Below the pieces are notes generated by a model. That model did not search any database. It was not told where the DNA came from and saw nothing but the letters and a program-made list of their open reading frames with translations. This document shows positions 51,017-61,452 of a DNA stretch of 64,000 nucleotides, one piece after another (position 1 is the first letter of the stretch; every line of letters starts with the position of its first letter). The stretch is taken from the NCBI RefSeq assembly GCF_001297775.1, contig NZ_LIFX01000004.1, positions 186,001 through 250,000 on the forward strand. The letters are read 5' to 3'. Origin of the DNA: Trabulsiella odontotermitis (lineage in GTDB: Bacteria > Pseudomonadota > Gammaproteobacteria > Enterobacterales > Enterobacteriaceae). Both the position numbers and the translations under genes were made by a program.

Positions 51017-52201
51017 TTATGCGTGAATTTCCCGATCACGCCCCGCGCAGGCGCCGAAGCAGGCCATGATGATGGCAAGCAGCGCCACGGCAATCAGTGG
51101 AATATGCCAGTCGCCACTGGCGTCATGAATTTTCCCCATCACCGGCGGACCGCAGGCCGCCAGCAGATACCCCACTGCCTGCGCCATTCCGGAAAGCGCC
51201 GCCGCCTGATGCGCTGAACTGGCGCGTAAACCGATAAACGTCAGGCCGAGGATCATCGTCGCCCCTGAACCGAAGCCGAAAATCAGCGTCCACAAGATGG
51301 CCTGATCCGGCAGCAGCCAGTAACCGGCCGCGCTGACGGCGCACATCAGTGAAACCAGTACCGCGATGCCACGCTGGTCGCGTAACTTATGCAGGATCAG
51401 CGGAATGGCAAGCCCCGGGGCGGCAGTCGCTAACTGCAACAGCCCGTGCAGGGAACCGGCCTGCGATTCACTGTAGCCGTGGCTGATGAGAATAGCCGGT
51501 AGCCAGCCGATAATCACGTAATAGACCAGCGAATTCAGGCCAAGAAACAGCGTCACCTGCCAGGCCAGCGCCGAGCGCCAGATGCCGCGATCATGCAGCG
51601 AACGTGAGCCGGTGACAGCAGAAGCCTGGTGATTGCGCCACTGCGGCAGCCAGAACAGCAATGCCAGCAGCGGGAAAAACATCAGCATCAGCAGCGCGCC
51701 GCGCCAGCCGAAGCCGTGCAGCGCCAGCGGGACGACCAGCGCGGAGCCGAGCGCTGCCGCGCCGCCCATCGTCAGGGAATAGGCGCCGGTGAGCCGGGCG
51801 ACGTGCTGCGAAAAATCACGCTTGATGAGGCCCGGCAACAATACGTTACCGAGCGCAATGCCACAGCCGATGATCGCCGTACCAACAAACAGCAGCACAG
51901 GCGAGGGTAATGACCGCACCGCGATCCCTGCGCAAATCAACAACAGGGCAGCGAACAGGCTGCGCTCAATGCCGACGCGCCGGGCGATGCCTGCCGCCAG
52001 CGGTGAAACCAGACCGAACGCCAGCAGCGGCAGGGTGGTCAGCAATCCGGTCTGGGCGGTTGTCAGGCCGTATTCTGCGCGAATACTGTCCAGCAGTGGC
52101 GCCGCACCGGTAAACGTCACGCGCAGCGTCGTGGCAATCAGCAGCATTCCGGCGATAAGCAGCAGAGTATGGCGGCCGGAGGGAGTAACAGAAACAGACA
52201 T
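51017..52201 (-). CDS. nimT: MFS transporter NimT (YeaN)
   Basis: A 394-residue major-facilitator exporter with 12 predicted spans, of the CynX/NimT branch. In E. coli YeaN/NimT exports 2-nitroimidazole and is controlled by NimR. It starts MSVSVTPSGRHTLLLIAGML and has RAEYGLTTAQTGLLTTLPLLAFG typical of the branch. The divergent nimR gene is 96 bases away, as in E. coli. Confidence 0.9.
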   Translation of the reverse strand: MSVSVTPSGRHTLLLIAGMLLIATTLRVTFTGAAPLLDSIRAEYGLTTAQTGLLTTLPLLAFGLVSPLAAGIARRVGIERSLFAALLLICAGIAVRSLPSPVLLFVGTAIIGCGIALGNVLLPGLIKRDFSQHVARLTGAYSLTMGGAAALGSALVVPLALHGFGWRGALLMLMFFPLLALLFWLPQWRNHQASAVTGSRSLHDRGIWRSALAWQVTLFLGLNSLVYYVIIGWLPAILISHGYSESQAGSLHGLLQLATAAPGLAIPLILHKLRDQRGIAVLVSLMCAVSAAGYWLLPDQAILWTLIFGFGSGATMILGLTFIGLRASSAHQAAALSGMAQAVGYLLAACGPPVMGKIHDASGDWHIPLIAVALLAIIMACFGACAGRDREIHA

Positions 52202-52297
52202 AATATTCTCAGTATCGAAAACGTGACGACACGATAGCGGTTTTCGCCTGTGATTAAATCAAGCTAAAATGACAGATTATCGCTAAATTCGGACAAG

Positions 52298-53074
52298 ATG
52301 ATGTACGGACTGGGACTGGATGGTTACGCTCCCGACAGCCAGCACGATGCGGCGGTGGCCTTTCGCATTCGCGTCGTCGAGGACGAGCAGTTCATTCCAC
52401 GCCACCAGCACCGCAAAGGGCAACTGATCCTCGCGCTGCACGGCGCGCTGACCTGTGAAGTGGACAACGCCATGTGGATGGTGCCGCCGCAATATGCCGT
52501 GTGGGTCCCCGGTCAGGTGCCGCACAGTAATCGGGCGACGCCTGGCGCGCGGATCTGCTTTTTGTTTATCGAACCCGGCGCGGCAGAAATGCCTGATCAT
52601 TGCTGTACGCTGAAAATCTCACCGCTGGTGCGGGAGCTTATTCTCACGCTGTCAGAACGTACCGGCGCAGAAACCGGGCGGCTGGTGCAGGTGCTGTTTG
52701 ATGAACTTCCGCAGCAACCGCAACAGCACTTGCAGTTGCCGGTTTCGCCGCACCCGAAAATTCGTGAGATGACCGAGACCATGGCAAAGGCGCCGGATCG
52801 CTGGCAAACCTTAGGCCAGTGGGCGAGTCATTTCGCCATGAGCGAACGAAACCTTGCCCGACTGGTGGTGAAGGAGACCGGACTCAGTTTTCTGCGCTGG
52901 CGTCACCGCCTGCAGCTTATTCTGGCACTACAACTGTTGATTCGCGGTCAGGCTGTGCAGCAAGTGGCGCACGCGCTGGGCTACGACTCAACCACCGCGT
53001 TTATCACAATGTTCAAAAAAGTGCTCGGTAAGACGCCGAAAGCCTATATTGCAGAGCTGGGTCCTGGCTTATGA
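52298..53074 (+). CDS. nimR: AraC-family repressor NimR (YeaM)
   Basis: A 258-residue AraC-type regulator: N-terminal cupin (about 20-100, [20 protein letters not shown]) and C-terminal double helix-turn-helix (about 165-255; [41 protein letters not shown]). In E. coli NimR represses nimT by binding the shared intergenic region. Start is ATGATG at 52298; either may be used. The stop overlaps the convergent yeaL by 6 bases. Confidence 0.9.
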   Translation: MMYGLGLDGYAPDSQHDAAVAFRIRVVEDEQFIPRHQHRKGQLILALHGALTCEVDNAMWMVPPQYAVWVPGQVPHSNRATPGARICFLFIEPGAAEMPDHCCTLKISPLVRELILTLSERTGAETGRLVQVLFDELPQQPQQHLQLPVSPHPKIREMTETMAKAPDRWQTLGQWASHFAMSERNLARLVVKETGLSFLRWRHRLQLILALQLLIRGQAVQQVAHALGYDSTTAFITMFKKVLGKTPKAYIAELGPGL

Positions 53075-53515
53075 TTTTCCGAGGATCAGCGACACCAGAC
53101 CGGCGGCAATCAGCGGCCCGACCGGCACACCGCGGAAGAGTGCCACGCCCAGAACTGTACCCACCAGCAAACCGGCCACCAGTTGCGGCTGCACGCTCAT
53201 CAGTGCAACGCCACGACCACCCAGCCACGAGACCAGCACGCCGATAGCGATCGCCACCAGCGACTTCCAGTTAACAAACGAGTGCAGCAACGTTGAGGGC
53301 GGCAGCGAGCCGCTGGCGATAGGCGCCATGACGCCGATAGTCAGAATGATGATCCCAAGGGAGAGCCCCTGTTTCTCAATCCACGGAAAAAAAGTGTTGA
53401 GGGGCGTCACGCGGACGATGATCAGCACCAGAATAGACACGGCAACCGTGGTGTTGTGGCTGATAAATCCCAGTGCGGCGAGTCCCAGAAGAATCATTAA
53501 TGTGGCGTCAAACAT
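53069..53515 (-). CDS. yeaL: Membrane protein YeaL (DUF441)
   Basis: A 148-residue inner-membrane protein with four or five spans of the UPF0756/DUF441 family ([31 protein letters not shown]). It matches E. coli YeaL across its length (148). It contains a Gly-rich [23 protein letters not shown] end. Function unknown. Confidence 0.92.
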   Translation of the reverse strand: MFDATLMILLGLAALGFISHNTTVAVSILVLIIVRVTPLNTFFPWIEKQGLSLGIIILTIGVMAPIASGSLPPSTLLHSFVNWKSLVAIAIGVLVSWLGGRGVALMSVQPQLVAGLLVGTVLGVALFRGVPVGPLIAAGLVSLILGKS

Positions 53516-53719
53516 GCGAAAATCCCTGCAATATAAACATTAGCCCGCTTACTTTACGCGCAAACGGGCCACCCGACAGTGATTTTTCGCAGTGTTGCTG
53601 CGGTTTGGGCAAATGCACGTGGCATCACAGGACGGAAAAAAATTACTGGTCTGTGTCATCAAATTGACATTATATTGTGTAAGGATTTCCTAAAAGGCAG
53701 GCTGTACGAGGTAAATACC

Positions 53720-53827
53720 GTGAACGATCCGATGTGGGTTGAAACGATGATCATCACCGCCAGTTTCCTGGCGATCATGATGACCCTTGTTATGTCAGTG
53801 CTGTGGCTGGAGCGATACGAAGGCTAG
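53720..53827 (+). CDS. yoaI: Small membrane protein YoaI (35 residues)
   Basis: A 35-residue protein read from GTG 53720: MNDPMWVETMIITASF..., then VMSVLWLERYEG. It matches E. coli YoaI (34 residues; MNDPMFVETLIIT...). It has a single transmembrane segment (about 9-30). The GAGGTAAA ribosome site precedes it. Longer in-frame readings from 53579 have no support. Its stop overlaps the convergent yeaK end. Confidence 0.88.
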   Translation: MNDPMWVETMIITASFLAIMMTLVMSVLWLERYEG

Positions 53828-54330
53828 TGACTGCTGTCGCGACGAAAATCCACCAGTTCAGGGCGAGCGATTCGCAGGTAGTCGCTTGTGTTCAGAATAA
53901 TTGACTTTTCCAGCAAGCCTGCGTTAAACGCGATTTCATCAAAACGCGAGAACAGCAGCGGATCGGCCACCAGTTTCAGTGACGGATGAAAACTGAAAGG
54001 GGGGATTGCGCCAAATTCGCATGCCGTCAGCGCGTCCACTTCCACCGGACTTGCCAGCGACGCTTTCAGCCCACCCAGATGTTGCGCCAGTCGCGCCAGG
54101 TCAGCCTGCTGATCGGCTGCCAGAATCGCCAGCACGTGCTGATTTACGCCGTTTCCTTTCACCTTACACACCAGCGCTTTAGCGCCCTGGCCTAACGCGG
54201 TTCCGCGGATCTCCGAAACAGCTTCACACTTCCCGACGGCCTCATGCGCCACTACGCGAAATTGCGCGTGGCCGTTTTGCAGTAAATCGAGGATTTGCTG
54301 ATGGATGTTGCGATCTTCAAGCTCTGTCAC
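53824..54330 (-). CDS. yeaK: Aminoacyl-tRNA deacylase YeaK
   Basis: A 168-residue protein of the YbaK/ProX editing family that clears mischarged tRNA. The hallmark SEIRGTALGQGAKALVCKVKG carries the conserved Lys, followed by LASPVEVDALTACEFGAIPPFSF. It starts with GTG 54330, with AAGGAG 6 bases upstream; ATG 54351 would add seven residues with no ribosome site. In E. coli yeaI (cdgI) and yeaJ (dgcJ) lie between yeaK and yeaH; here they are absent, since yeaH follows after 96 bases. Confidence 0.9.
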   Translation of the reverse strand: MTELEDRNIHQQILDLLQNGHAQFRVVAHEAVGKCEAVSEIRGTALGQGAKALVCKVKGNGVNQHVLAILAADQQADLARLAQHLGGLKASLASPVEVDALTACEFGAIPPFSFHPSLKLVADPLLFSRFDEIAFNAGLLEKSIILNTSDYLRIARPELVDFRRDSSH

Positions 54331-54391
54331 CTGTTTCTCCTTGATAACCATATCATCGGAATACTTTACTGCAGGTGGAGAGGGGGAACAA

Positions 54392-54420
54392 CATCGCTGC
54401 CCTGGGGAAAGGCAGCGATG
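54392..54420 (-). terminator. Terminator of the yeaGH operon
   Basis: CATCGCTGCC (54392-54401) pairs perfectly with GGCAGCGATG (54411-54420) around a 9-base loop, just after the yeaH stop. The downstream minus-strand bases TTGTT are a weak T-run, so ending may be partial. Confidence 0.65.
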
Positions 54421-54426
54421 AAGGCG

Positions 54427-55731
<1,305 letters not shown>

Positions 55732-55748
55732 TTACGCAGCCTGGTAAT

Positions 55749-55828
55749 GCCGGATGGCGCTTCGCTTATCCGGCCTACCGGTGGTTGTAATTGTGTAAAC
55801 CCGGACAGCACAAGTGCCGCCGGGCATT
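55749..55828. repeat. REP/BIME elements between yeaG and yeaH
   Basis: Bases 55749-55778 match the enterobacterial REP consensus (GCCGGATGGCGCTTCGC... then TTATCCGGCCTAC). A second, inverted palindromic unit follows at about 55799-55828 (CCCGGACAGC...GCCGCCGGGC). Paired inverted REPs form a BIME, often lowering expression of the downstream gene or protecting the upstream mRNA; here that would favour yeaG over yeaH. Confidence 0.85.
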
Positions 55829-55832
55829 ACTG

Positions 55833-57767
55833 TTATGACGATTTACGTACGCGGAGATACCATTCGCACAGCAGACGCACCTGCTTACGGGTATAGCCTT
55901 TCTCCATCATCCGGTCGACGAAATCATCGTGCTTTTTCTGCTCGTCGGTTGAGGTTTTGGCGTTGAACGAAATGACCGGCAACAGCTCTTCGGTATTCGA
56001 AAACATTTTCTTCTCAATAACCGTGCGGAGCTTCTCGTAGCTGGTCCAGTTCGGATTACGGCCATTGTTATTCGCTCTGGCACGCAGTACAAAGTTGACG
56101 ATTTCATTACGGAAGTCTTTCGGGTTGCTGATCCCGGCAGGCTTCTCGATTTTCTCCAGTTCCGCGTTCAGGGATTCACGGTCAAATAGCTGGCCGGTAT
56201 CCGGGTCACGGTATTCCTGATCCTGGATCCAGAAGTCAGCGTAGGTGACATAACGGTCAAAAATGTTCTGCCCGTACTCTGAGTAGGATTCCAGGTAGGC
56301 GGTCTGGATCTCTTTGCCGATAAACTCGGCGTATTTCGGGATCAGATAGCCTTTGAGGAATTCGAGATAACGTTCCGCCTGCTCCTGCGGGAACTGCTCG
56401 CGCTCAATCTGCTGCTCCAGCACGTAAAACAGATGCACCGGGTTTGCCGCCACTTCCGCATGATCGAAGTTAAAGACGCGGGAGAGAATTTTAAAGGCGA
56501 AACGCGTCGACAGCCCGTTCATGCCTTCATCCACCCCGGCGTAATCACGATACTCCTGATAAGACTTGGCTTTCGGGTCAGTGTCTTTCAGGCTTTCCCC
56601 GTCATAAACACGCATCTTCGAGTAGATGCTTGAATTTTCCGGCTCTTTCAGACGCGAAAGGATGGAGAAGCGCGACAGCGTTTCCAGCGTACCCGGCGCG
56701 CACGGCGCATGAGTCAGCTCACTGTGATTAAGCAGTTTCTCGTAGATTTTGATCTCTTCGGAAATCCGCAGGCAGTAAGGCACCTTGACGATGTACACAC
56801 GGTCAAGGAACGCTTCGTTGTTTTTGTTGTTACGGAAAGTCACCCACTCAGATTCGTTCGAGTGCGCGAGAATAATCCCGTTAAACGGCAGGGCCGAGAT
56901 GCCTTCCGTCCCGTTGTAGTTACCTTCCTGGGTCGCGGTCAGCAACGGATGGAGCACCTTAATAGGCGCTTTAAACATCTCGACGAATTCCATGATCCCC
57001 TGGTTGGAGCGGCACAGCGCGCCGGAGTAACCATAGGCATCCGGGTCATTCTGCGCATAGTGTTCCAGTTTACGGATGTCGACTTTACCGACCAGCGCAG
57101 AGATATCCTGGTTATTCTCATCGCCAGGTTCAGTCTTGGCGATGGCAATCTGTTCGAGAATAGACGGTCTGACTTTCACCACGCGGAATTTGGTGATGTC
57201 GCCGCCGAACTCATGCAGTCGTTTTGCCGCCCACGGCGACATGATGGTGCCGAGATAACGGCCAGGGATGCCGTATTCTTTATCCAGAATCTGCGCATCT
57301 TCCTGCGGGTTAAACAGACAGAACGGGTGATCATTGACCGGGCTGCGTTCACCGTTGGCGCTCAGCACATAAATCGGTACGCGCTGCATCAATGATTTCA
57401 GCCGCTCAGCAAGCGAGGATTTACCACCGCCCACCGGCCCCAGCAGGTAGAGGATCTGTTTCTTCTCCTCCAGCCCCTGAGCGGCGTGCTTCAGGTAAGA
57501 CACAATTTGTTCGATGGCTTCTTCCATGCCATAGAACTCTTCAAACGCCGGGTAGCGTGCGATGACCCGGTTCGAAAAGAGACGGGATAGCCGTGGTTCC
57601 TGAGCAGTATCGACCATGACAGGCTCACCGATAGCCATCAATAGCCGTTCTGCCGCGTTGGCATAGGCACTGCGATCTTGCCGGCATACGGTAAGAAATT
57701 CCTGCAGTGTGAACTCTTCGTCCTTGGCAGCTTCATAGCGCTGGCGATAGTGATCGAATATATTCAT
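55833..57767 (-). CDS. yeaG: Serine protein kinase YeaG (PrkA)
   Basis: A 644-residue PrkA-type protein matching E. coli YeaG (644) over its length. The N-terminal AAA+ ATPase part has P-loop GPVGGGKS (110-117) and sensor segments; the C-terminal PrkA domain (about 380-640) is kinase-like (related to cAMP-dependent kinase in fold). In E. coli it is needed for survival of long nitrogen starvation, with RpoS, and the yeaGH operon has a sigma-54/NtrC-dependent promoter. A sigma-54 promoter is visible here 100 bases upstream. Confidence 0.94.
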   Translation of the reverse strand: MNIFDHYRQRYEAAKDEEFTLQEFLTVCRQDRSAYANAAERLLMAIGEPVMVDTAQEPRLSRLFSNRVIARYPAFEEFYGMEEAIEQIVSYLKHAAQGLEEKKQILYLLGPVGGGKSSLAERLKSLMQRVPIYVLSANGERSPVNDHPFCLFNPQEDAQILDKEYGIPGRYLGTIMSPWAAKRLHEFGGDITKFRVVKVRPSILEQIAIAKTEPGDENNQDISALVGKVDIRKLEHYAQNDPDAYGYSGALCRSNQGIMEFVEMFKAPIKVLHPLLTATQEGNYNGTEGISALPFNGIILAHSNESEWVTFRNNKNNEAFLDRVYIVKVPYCLRISEEIKIYEKLLNHSELTHAPCAPGTLETLSRFSILSRLKEPENSSIYSKMRVYDGESLKDTDPKAKSYQEYRDYAGVDEGMNGLSTRFAFKILSRVFNFDHAEVAANPVHLFYVLEQQIEREQFPQEQAERYLEFLKGYLIPKYAEFIGKEIQTAYLESYSEYGQNIFDRYVTYADFWIQDQEYRDPDTGQLFDRESLNAELEKIEKPAGISNPKDFRNEIVNFVLRARANNNGRNPNWTSYEKLRTVIEKKMFSNTEELLPVISFNAKTSTDEQKKHDDFVDRMMEKGYTRKQVRLLCEWYLRVRKSS

Positions 57768-57865
57768 GGCATGCCGTCCTTTCGTTTTTTAGCACAGGTT
57801 ATAAGAGCCGTTCGTATGAATAATGGAGGCTCCCGGAAGAGGTAAGCACAACGCCGTTCACGGAT

Positions 57866-57898
57866 GTACCAGCAACCCTTGTGCCAGGTTGCTGGTAC
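57866..57898 (-). promoter_or_regulatory. Sigma-54 promoter of yeaGH inside a perfect inverted repeat
   Basis: The minus strand carries TGGCAC-AAGGG-TTGCT (57886 to 57871), an excellent sigma-54 -24/-12 element; the start point would be near 57860, about 93 bases before yeaG. It is framed by a perfect 12-bp inverted repeat: 57866-57877 and 57887-57898, with a 9-base spacer. The left arm contains the -12 element. The 436 bases between yeaG and mipA hold no gene; the rest should contain the NtrC sites and the mipA promoter. Confidence 0.75.
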
Positions 57899-58203
57899 GT
57901 CCAGCTAAACGTGCCCGGCAATTACACCTTCTGAAATTAAGCGTAGATGGCATTTGCGAAACTTGCATGGTGGCAAAAATTAATTTCAATGACATATCAA
58001 TGACTCATCCAAAAATAGTTACTGGTTATTAACACGATATGGCCAGTGTTCATCTGTGGTTCATCGAACGGTCAAAAGAGTGTCATCTGAAAATGCCACT
58101 TTAGGCAGTTTTATGATCTAAATGAAAGTAAAAGAATTGAGCTCAGAAGGCCAGACGGTTACACTTTTTTGCCGCTTAGAATTAGACAACAGGATAATGG
58201 ATT

Positions 58204-58950
58204 GTGACTAAACTAAAACTTTTAGCGCTGGGCGTTCTCATCGCGACGTCCGCCACCGCTGCGCAAGCTGAAGGAAAATTCACGCTGGGTGCAGGTGTTG
58301 GCGTCGTTGAGCACCCTTACAAACAATATGATGCCGATGTCTACCCGATTCCAGTGGTCACCTATGAAGGTGATAACTTCTGGTTCCGTGGCCTGGGTGG
58401 TGGATACTACCTGTGGAATGACACCAGCGACAAACTGTCAATCACCGCCTACTGGGCGCCGCAATATTTCAAACCGGGCGACAGCGACAATAACCAGATG
58501 CGTAAACTGGATCGTCGTCAGTCCACCATGATGGCCGGTCTTTCCTGGGTGCATAATACCGAATACGGTTTCCTGCGCACCACGCTCGCTGGCGATACGC
58601 TGGATAAGAGCAACGGTATCACCTGGGATCTGGCCTGGCTGTACCGCTACACCAACGGCGCGCTGACCCTGACGCCGGGCATTGGTGTTGAGTGGGCAAG
58701 CGACAACCAGAACGAATACTACTACGGCGTTTCGCAGCGTGAGTCGCGTAAGAGTGGCATGCGCAGCTATGACCCGGACAGCAGCTGGAACCCGTATCTG
58801 GAACTGTCGGCGAACTATAATTTCCTCGGCGACTGGAGCGTTTACGGTCTTGCCCGTTACACCCGTCTGTCTGATGAAATCACTGACAGCCCGATGGTCG
58901 ATAAATCCTGGAGCGGTCTCATCTCTACCGGGATCACCTACTCCTTCTGA
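58204..58950 (+). CDS. mipA: MltA-interacting outer-membrane protein MipA
   Basis: A 248-residue outer-membrane protein matching E. coli MipA (248). Signal peptide cleavage is after AQA (about 22) and the mature protein is a beta-barrel or sheet-rich scaffold that links MltA and PBP1B in cell-wall synthesis. Conserved stretches are GVGVVEHPYKQYDADVYPIP and LRTTLAGDTLDKSNGI. It begins with GTG at 58204 after an AGGATAAT site. It ends in the aromatic Y-S-F. It is divergent from yeaG. Confidence 0.93.
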   Translation: MTKLKLLALGVLIATSATAAQAEGKFTLGAGVGVVEHPYKQYDADVYPIPVVTYEGDNFWFRGLGGGYYLWNDTSDKLSITAYWAPQYFKPGDSDNNQMRKLDRRQSTMMAGLSWVHNTEYGFLRTTLAGDTLDKSNGITWDLAWLYRYTNGALTLTPGIGVEWASDNQNEYYYGVSQRESRKSGMRSYDPDSSWNPYLELSANYNFLGDWSVYGLARYTRLSDEITDSPMVDKSWSGLISTGITYSF

Positions 58951-58982
58951 TATTGCACATTTATTGTGCATTATGTGCATCA

Positions 58983-59006
58983 AAACAGGGCGCTTGCGCC
59001 CTGTTT
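58983..59006. terminator. Terminator shared by mipA and the exported-protein operon
   Basis: AAACAGGGCGC (58983-58993) pairs with GCGCCCTGTTT (58996-59006), 11 bp; the T-rich GCTTTTTTA follows on the + strand. It lies between convergent transcripts. Confidence 0.85.
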
Positions 59007-59024
59007 GCTTTTTTATGGTGCAGG

Positions 59025-59933
59025 CTACCAGGCGTACTGCACCCGGAACGTCCAGTTATCCACGTCTGGCGTCGTGTAACTCCGATGATCCACCGTCTTT
59101 AACCACGACACCATGCCGCCAAAATGAGGTGTCAGCATAAAACCGACCGAGGCACCCAGCGATGTGCTTTGCTGCTGATTATTCTGCACATCGCTGTTAA
59201 TCGTCGTTTCACCGCCACCCGCCCAGGTGCCGTCTGCCGACACCCACAGCGCCGGGGAGAAGGTATAGCTGATATGCCCCTCGGCGGCGTACTGTGGCCG
59301 TTGCGACAGCGTCTGATTACCGTGATAGTCAGTGTTGTCGGTATAGAACGTGGCCCAGGTATTCAGTTCAAACCAGAAGGGGCCAATCGGATAACCGCTT
59401 GCCAGCTCCGGGCGAAACGCCCAGCGATTAGCGCCAGTGTTGATAGTTTTATTCCTGTCATAACTGCCGGTGGGCACGGTTACCCAGAAGGCGGCGGTAA
59501 CAAAAGGTTCCGGTGACCATCGCCGGAATTCCTCTTTACTCAGCGCCGGGCCGCCCGTCAGATTGTGAACAAACAGGATTTGTGTATCAGCGAGGTTGCT
59601 GGCGCCCTTTGAACCGGTCAGCCATTCGGCGTCATTCAATGATGCCGAGACACTGGCATACGGCTGGATAATCTGTATCGCCGACAATCGCCCGTCAATG
59701 GCGAACGTATGGGCATAACGCAGAACGAACAGGTCAGCATCGGTATTCACACCATCAAAAGGCAGCGGGGAGTTGACGGCAGTTGAGGCATTAATGTTGC
59801 TGTAATAGGCAAAAACCATGTCGAGATCGGTAGGCAGCGCCTGCCAGTCACGTGCGTTGTCCGCAAGCGCAAGCGGCGAAAACAACGCAGCAGAAAGCGT
59901 CAGCCAACGAAGGGCAGTCTGTTTACGGGTCAT
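59025..59933 (-). CDS. Outer-membrane protein, MetA-pathway/SphA-like
   Basis: A 302-residue exported protein: signal peptide MTRKQTALRWLTLSAALFSPLALA, then a beta-strand-rich part ending in Y-A-W. It fits the Phenol_MetA_deg (PF13557-like) family of outer-membrane channel-type proteins found beside degradation genes; strand patterns such as ELASGYPIGPFWFELNTWATFY fit a barrel. It is the last of three co-directional genes after two DUF1254 proteins, suggesting joint uptake or processing of an unknown compound. The link is inference. Confidence 0.75.
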   Translation of the reverse strand: MTRKQTALRWLTLSAALFSPLALADNARDWQALPTDLDMVFAYYSNINASTAVNSPLPFDGVNTDADLFVLRYAHTFAIDGRLSAIQIIQPYASVSASLNDAEWLTGSKGASNLADTQILFVHNLTGGPALSKEEFRRWSPEPFVTAAFWVTVPTGSYDRNKTINTGANRWAFRPELASGYPIGPFWFELNTWATFYTDNTDYHGNQTLSQRPQYAAEGHISYTFSPALWVSADGTWAGGGETTINSDVQNNQQQSTSLGASVGFMLTPHFGGMVSWLKTVDHRSYTTPDVDNWTFRVQYAW

Positions 59934-59999
59934 GATAGGTATTCCCAGTATCAGATAAACGATGGCGCTCTGGTAAGGTCGTTACCAGAGCGGGTAGAT

Positions 60000-61442
60000 T
60001 TATGGTTTGGGCACGACGGCAGGCGGCTGCCAGCGGTGCTGCAAAATGTCCTGCTCAGGGCCATAGGCGCGGATCATCAATGAAAACGCCCCGTTCTGTG
60101 GTGTGGGAAGCCAGTTGGTCTCCCGGTCTTTGCCTGGCGAATCAGATTGCAGATAGAGGGTCAGCGAGCCATCGTCGTTATAGCGAAGGTCTTTGTTGCG
60201 GGTCCCCAGCGCATAACGGTTGATGCTGTTCTCAACAAAAAAGTGCTGCGGGTTATATACCGTCAGAGACCAGAACCCGGCAACCGGCGGCGTTTGCCCG
60301 GCGGGGAAGGTCAGGGTATAGCGCGATTTCCCGTCAAGCAGCGTGCCGTTTTTATCGAAGTCCTGTGCGAAATACTGCGTCTCCTCGGGCTTATTCACGA
60401 AAATAAACGCGCGGGCGGAGGCGGTACGAGTGAAGAAATCAAAACCAAACTTCGCACCGTTGATGTTGGCGCTCCAGTAATTACCGGCGGGTCTTCCGGC
60501 TAAATGAAACGCCAGTAGCGGCTGGGTGAGCTCGCGTTCGGCAGTTTGCGTTGCCTCATCCATCAGATGGCGGTAGCGCGGCGACTGATACAGTTCGAGC
60601 AACTGCTTCGCTTTAGCATACTGCGCCTCTTCACCTGCCAGTGGTTGTGCGTCCTTAAGCACTTCCGGCAGCAACTTCCAGAAGTTTTCCGGCGTTACCC
60701 AGCGGGTTTCGCCTTCCGTTTTCTGTTCGGCGGGGTATTGCCTGAGCGCACCCCAGTCACGCAGCTGCGGTTTGCCGGTATACTCCGCAAGCGGATAGAG
60801 GTTGATGCCGGAGATCAGCGCCTTCACCGCTGTTTTATCCTCAGGCGTATCGGCCTGGAACAGGCGTGGGATCAATACCGCGGTGTTGCTGGTGGCACGA
60901 AAGACTTTTGTGATCCCCGGCGGGACAGACCCTTGCCAGTCAGGCCCGACCAACAAGTAGAAACCCGGCCGGGTGTCATACTGTCTGCCGAGGCTGGCAA
61001 AGCTGTCGGTACGCAGGTCGACCGCCTGGAAAACCCAGAAGCGACTGCCGAAATCGGGGATTTGCACCACCATCGGGGATTTATCCAGCGCCAGCGCGGC
61101 AAAACCATACACCACATCCTGATTCGGGCATGCTACCTGGCGCTCATCGGGTTTGATGTAATCGTTCAGCATAGAGAGCGCGTTCGGTGGACCGACCGGA
61201 ACAGTACCACCAAGCAGCCCCGCTTCGGGCAGATGGCTGAAGGCCAGACGGCGTTGGTAGATATTGATCATTGGCCAGGCCCACACCCAGGTATCTTTCA
61301 CCGCCAGGTTAAGCCAGGCATCGCTGACATTCATGCTTTCTACTGTAGCGGCAGCGGCGGTCGTGCTGGTTGACGCGCTGGCGCTAAAGCCAGATGCCAG
61401 CACTACCATGCTCACTGCGAGTACTACCTGTTTTGTTTTCAT
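60000..61442 (-). CDS. Exported DUF1254/DUF1214 protein (second copy)
   Basis: A 480-residue exported protein. The signal peptide is MKTKQVVLAVSMVVLASGFSASA. The DUF1254 domain (about 50-190) with WVWAWPMINIYQRR and PNQDVVYGFAALALDKSP, and the DUF1214 domain (about 330-465) with GFWSLTVYNPQHFFVENSINRYALG, occur in that order. Its function is unknown; such proteins lie in the periplasm. ATG 61442 has GAGGGA upstream. It starts 10 bases after the first copy, which is clearly a diverged paralogue. They probably form a complex or act in sequence. Confidence 0.87.
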   Translation of the reverse strand: MKTKQVVLAVSMVVLASGFSASASTSTTAAAATVESMNVSDAWLNLAVKDTWVWAWPMINIYQRRLAFSHLPEAGLLGGTVPVGPPNALSMLNDYIKPDERQVACPNQDVVYGFAALALDKSPMVVQIPDFGSRFWVFQAVDLRTDSFASLGRQYDTRPGFYLLVGPDWQGSVPPGITKVFRATSNTAVLIPRLFQADTPEDKTAVKALISGINLYPLAEYTGKPQLRDWGALRQYPAEQKTEGETRWVTPENFWKLLPEVLKDAQPLAGEEAQYAKAKQLLELYQSPRYRHLMDEATQTAERELTQPLLAFHLAGRPAGNYWSANINGAKFGFDFFTRTASARAFIFVNKPEETQYFAQDFDKNGTLLDGKSRYTLTFPAGQTPPVAGFWSLTVYNPQHFFVENSINRYALGTRNKDLRYNDDGSLTLYLQSDSPGKDRETNWLPTPQNGAFSLMIRAYGPEQDILQHRWQPPAVVPKP

Positions 61443-61452
61443 GTGATCCCTC

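Noticed and set aside
51629..52226. Frames opposite nimT on the + strand
   Set aside because: Low-complexity Arg/Gln-rich translations; nimT on the other strand is a clear full-length homologue.
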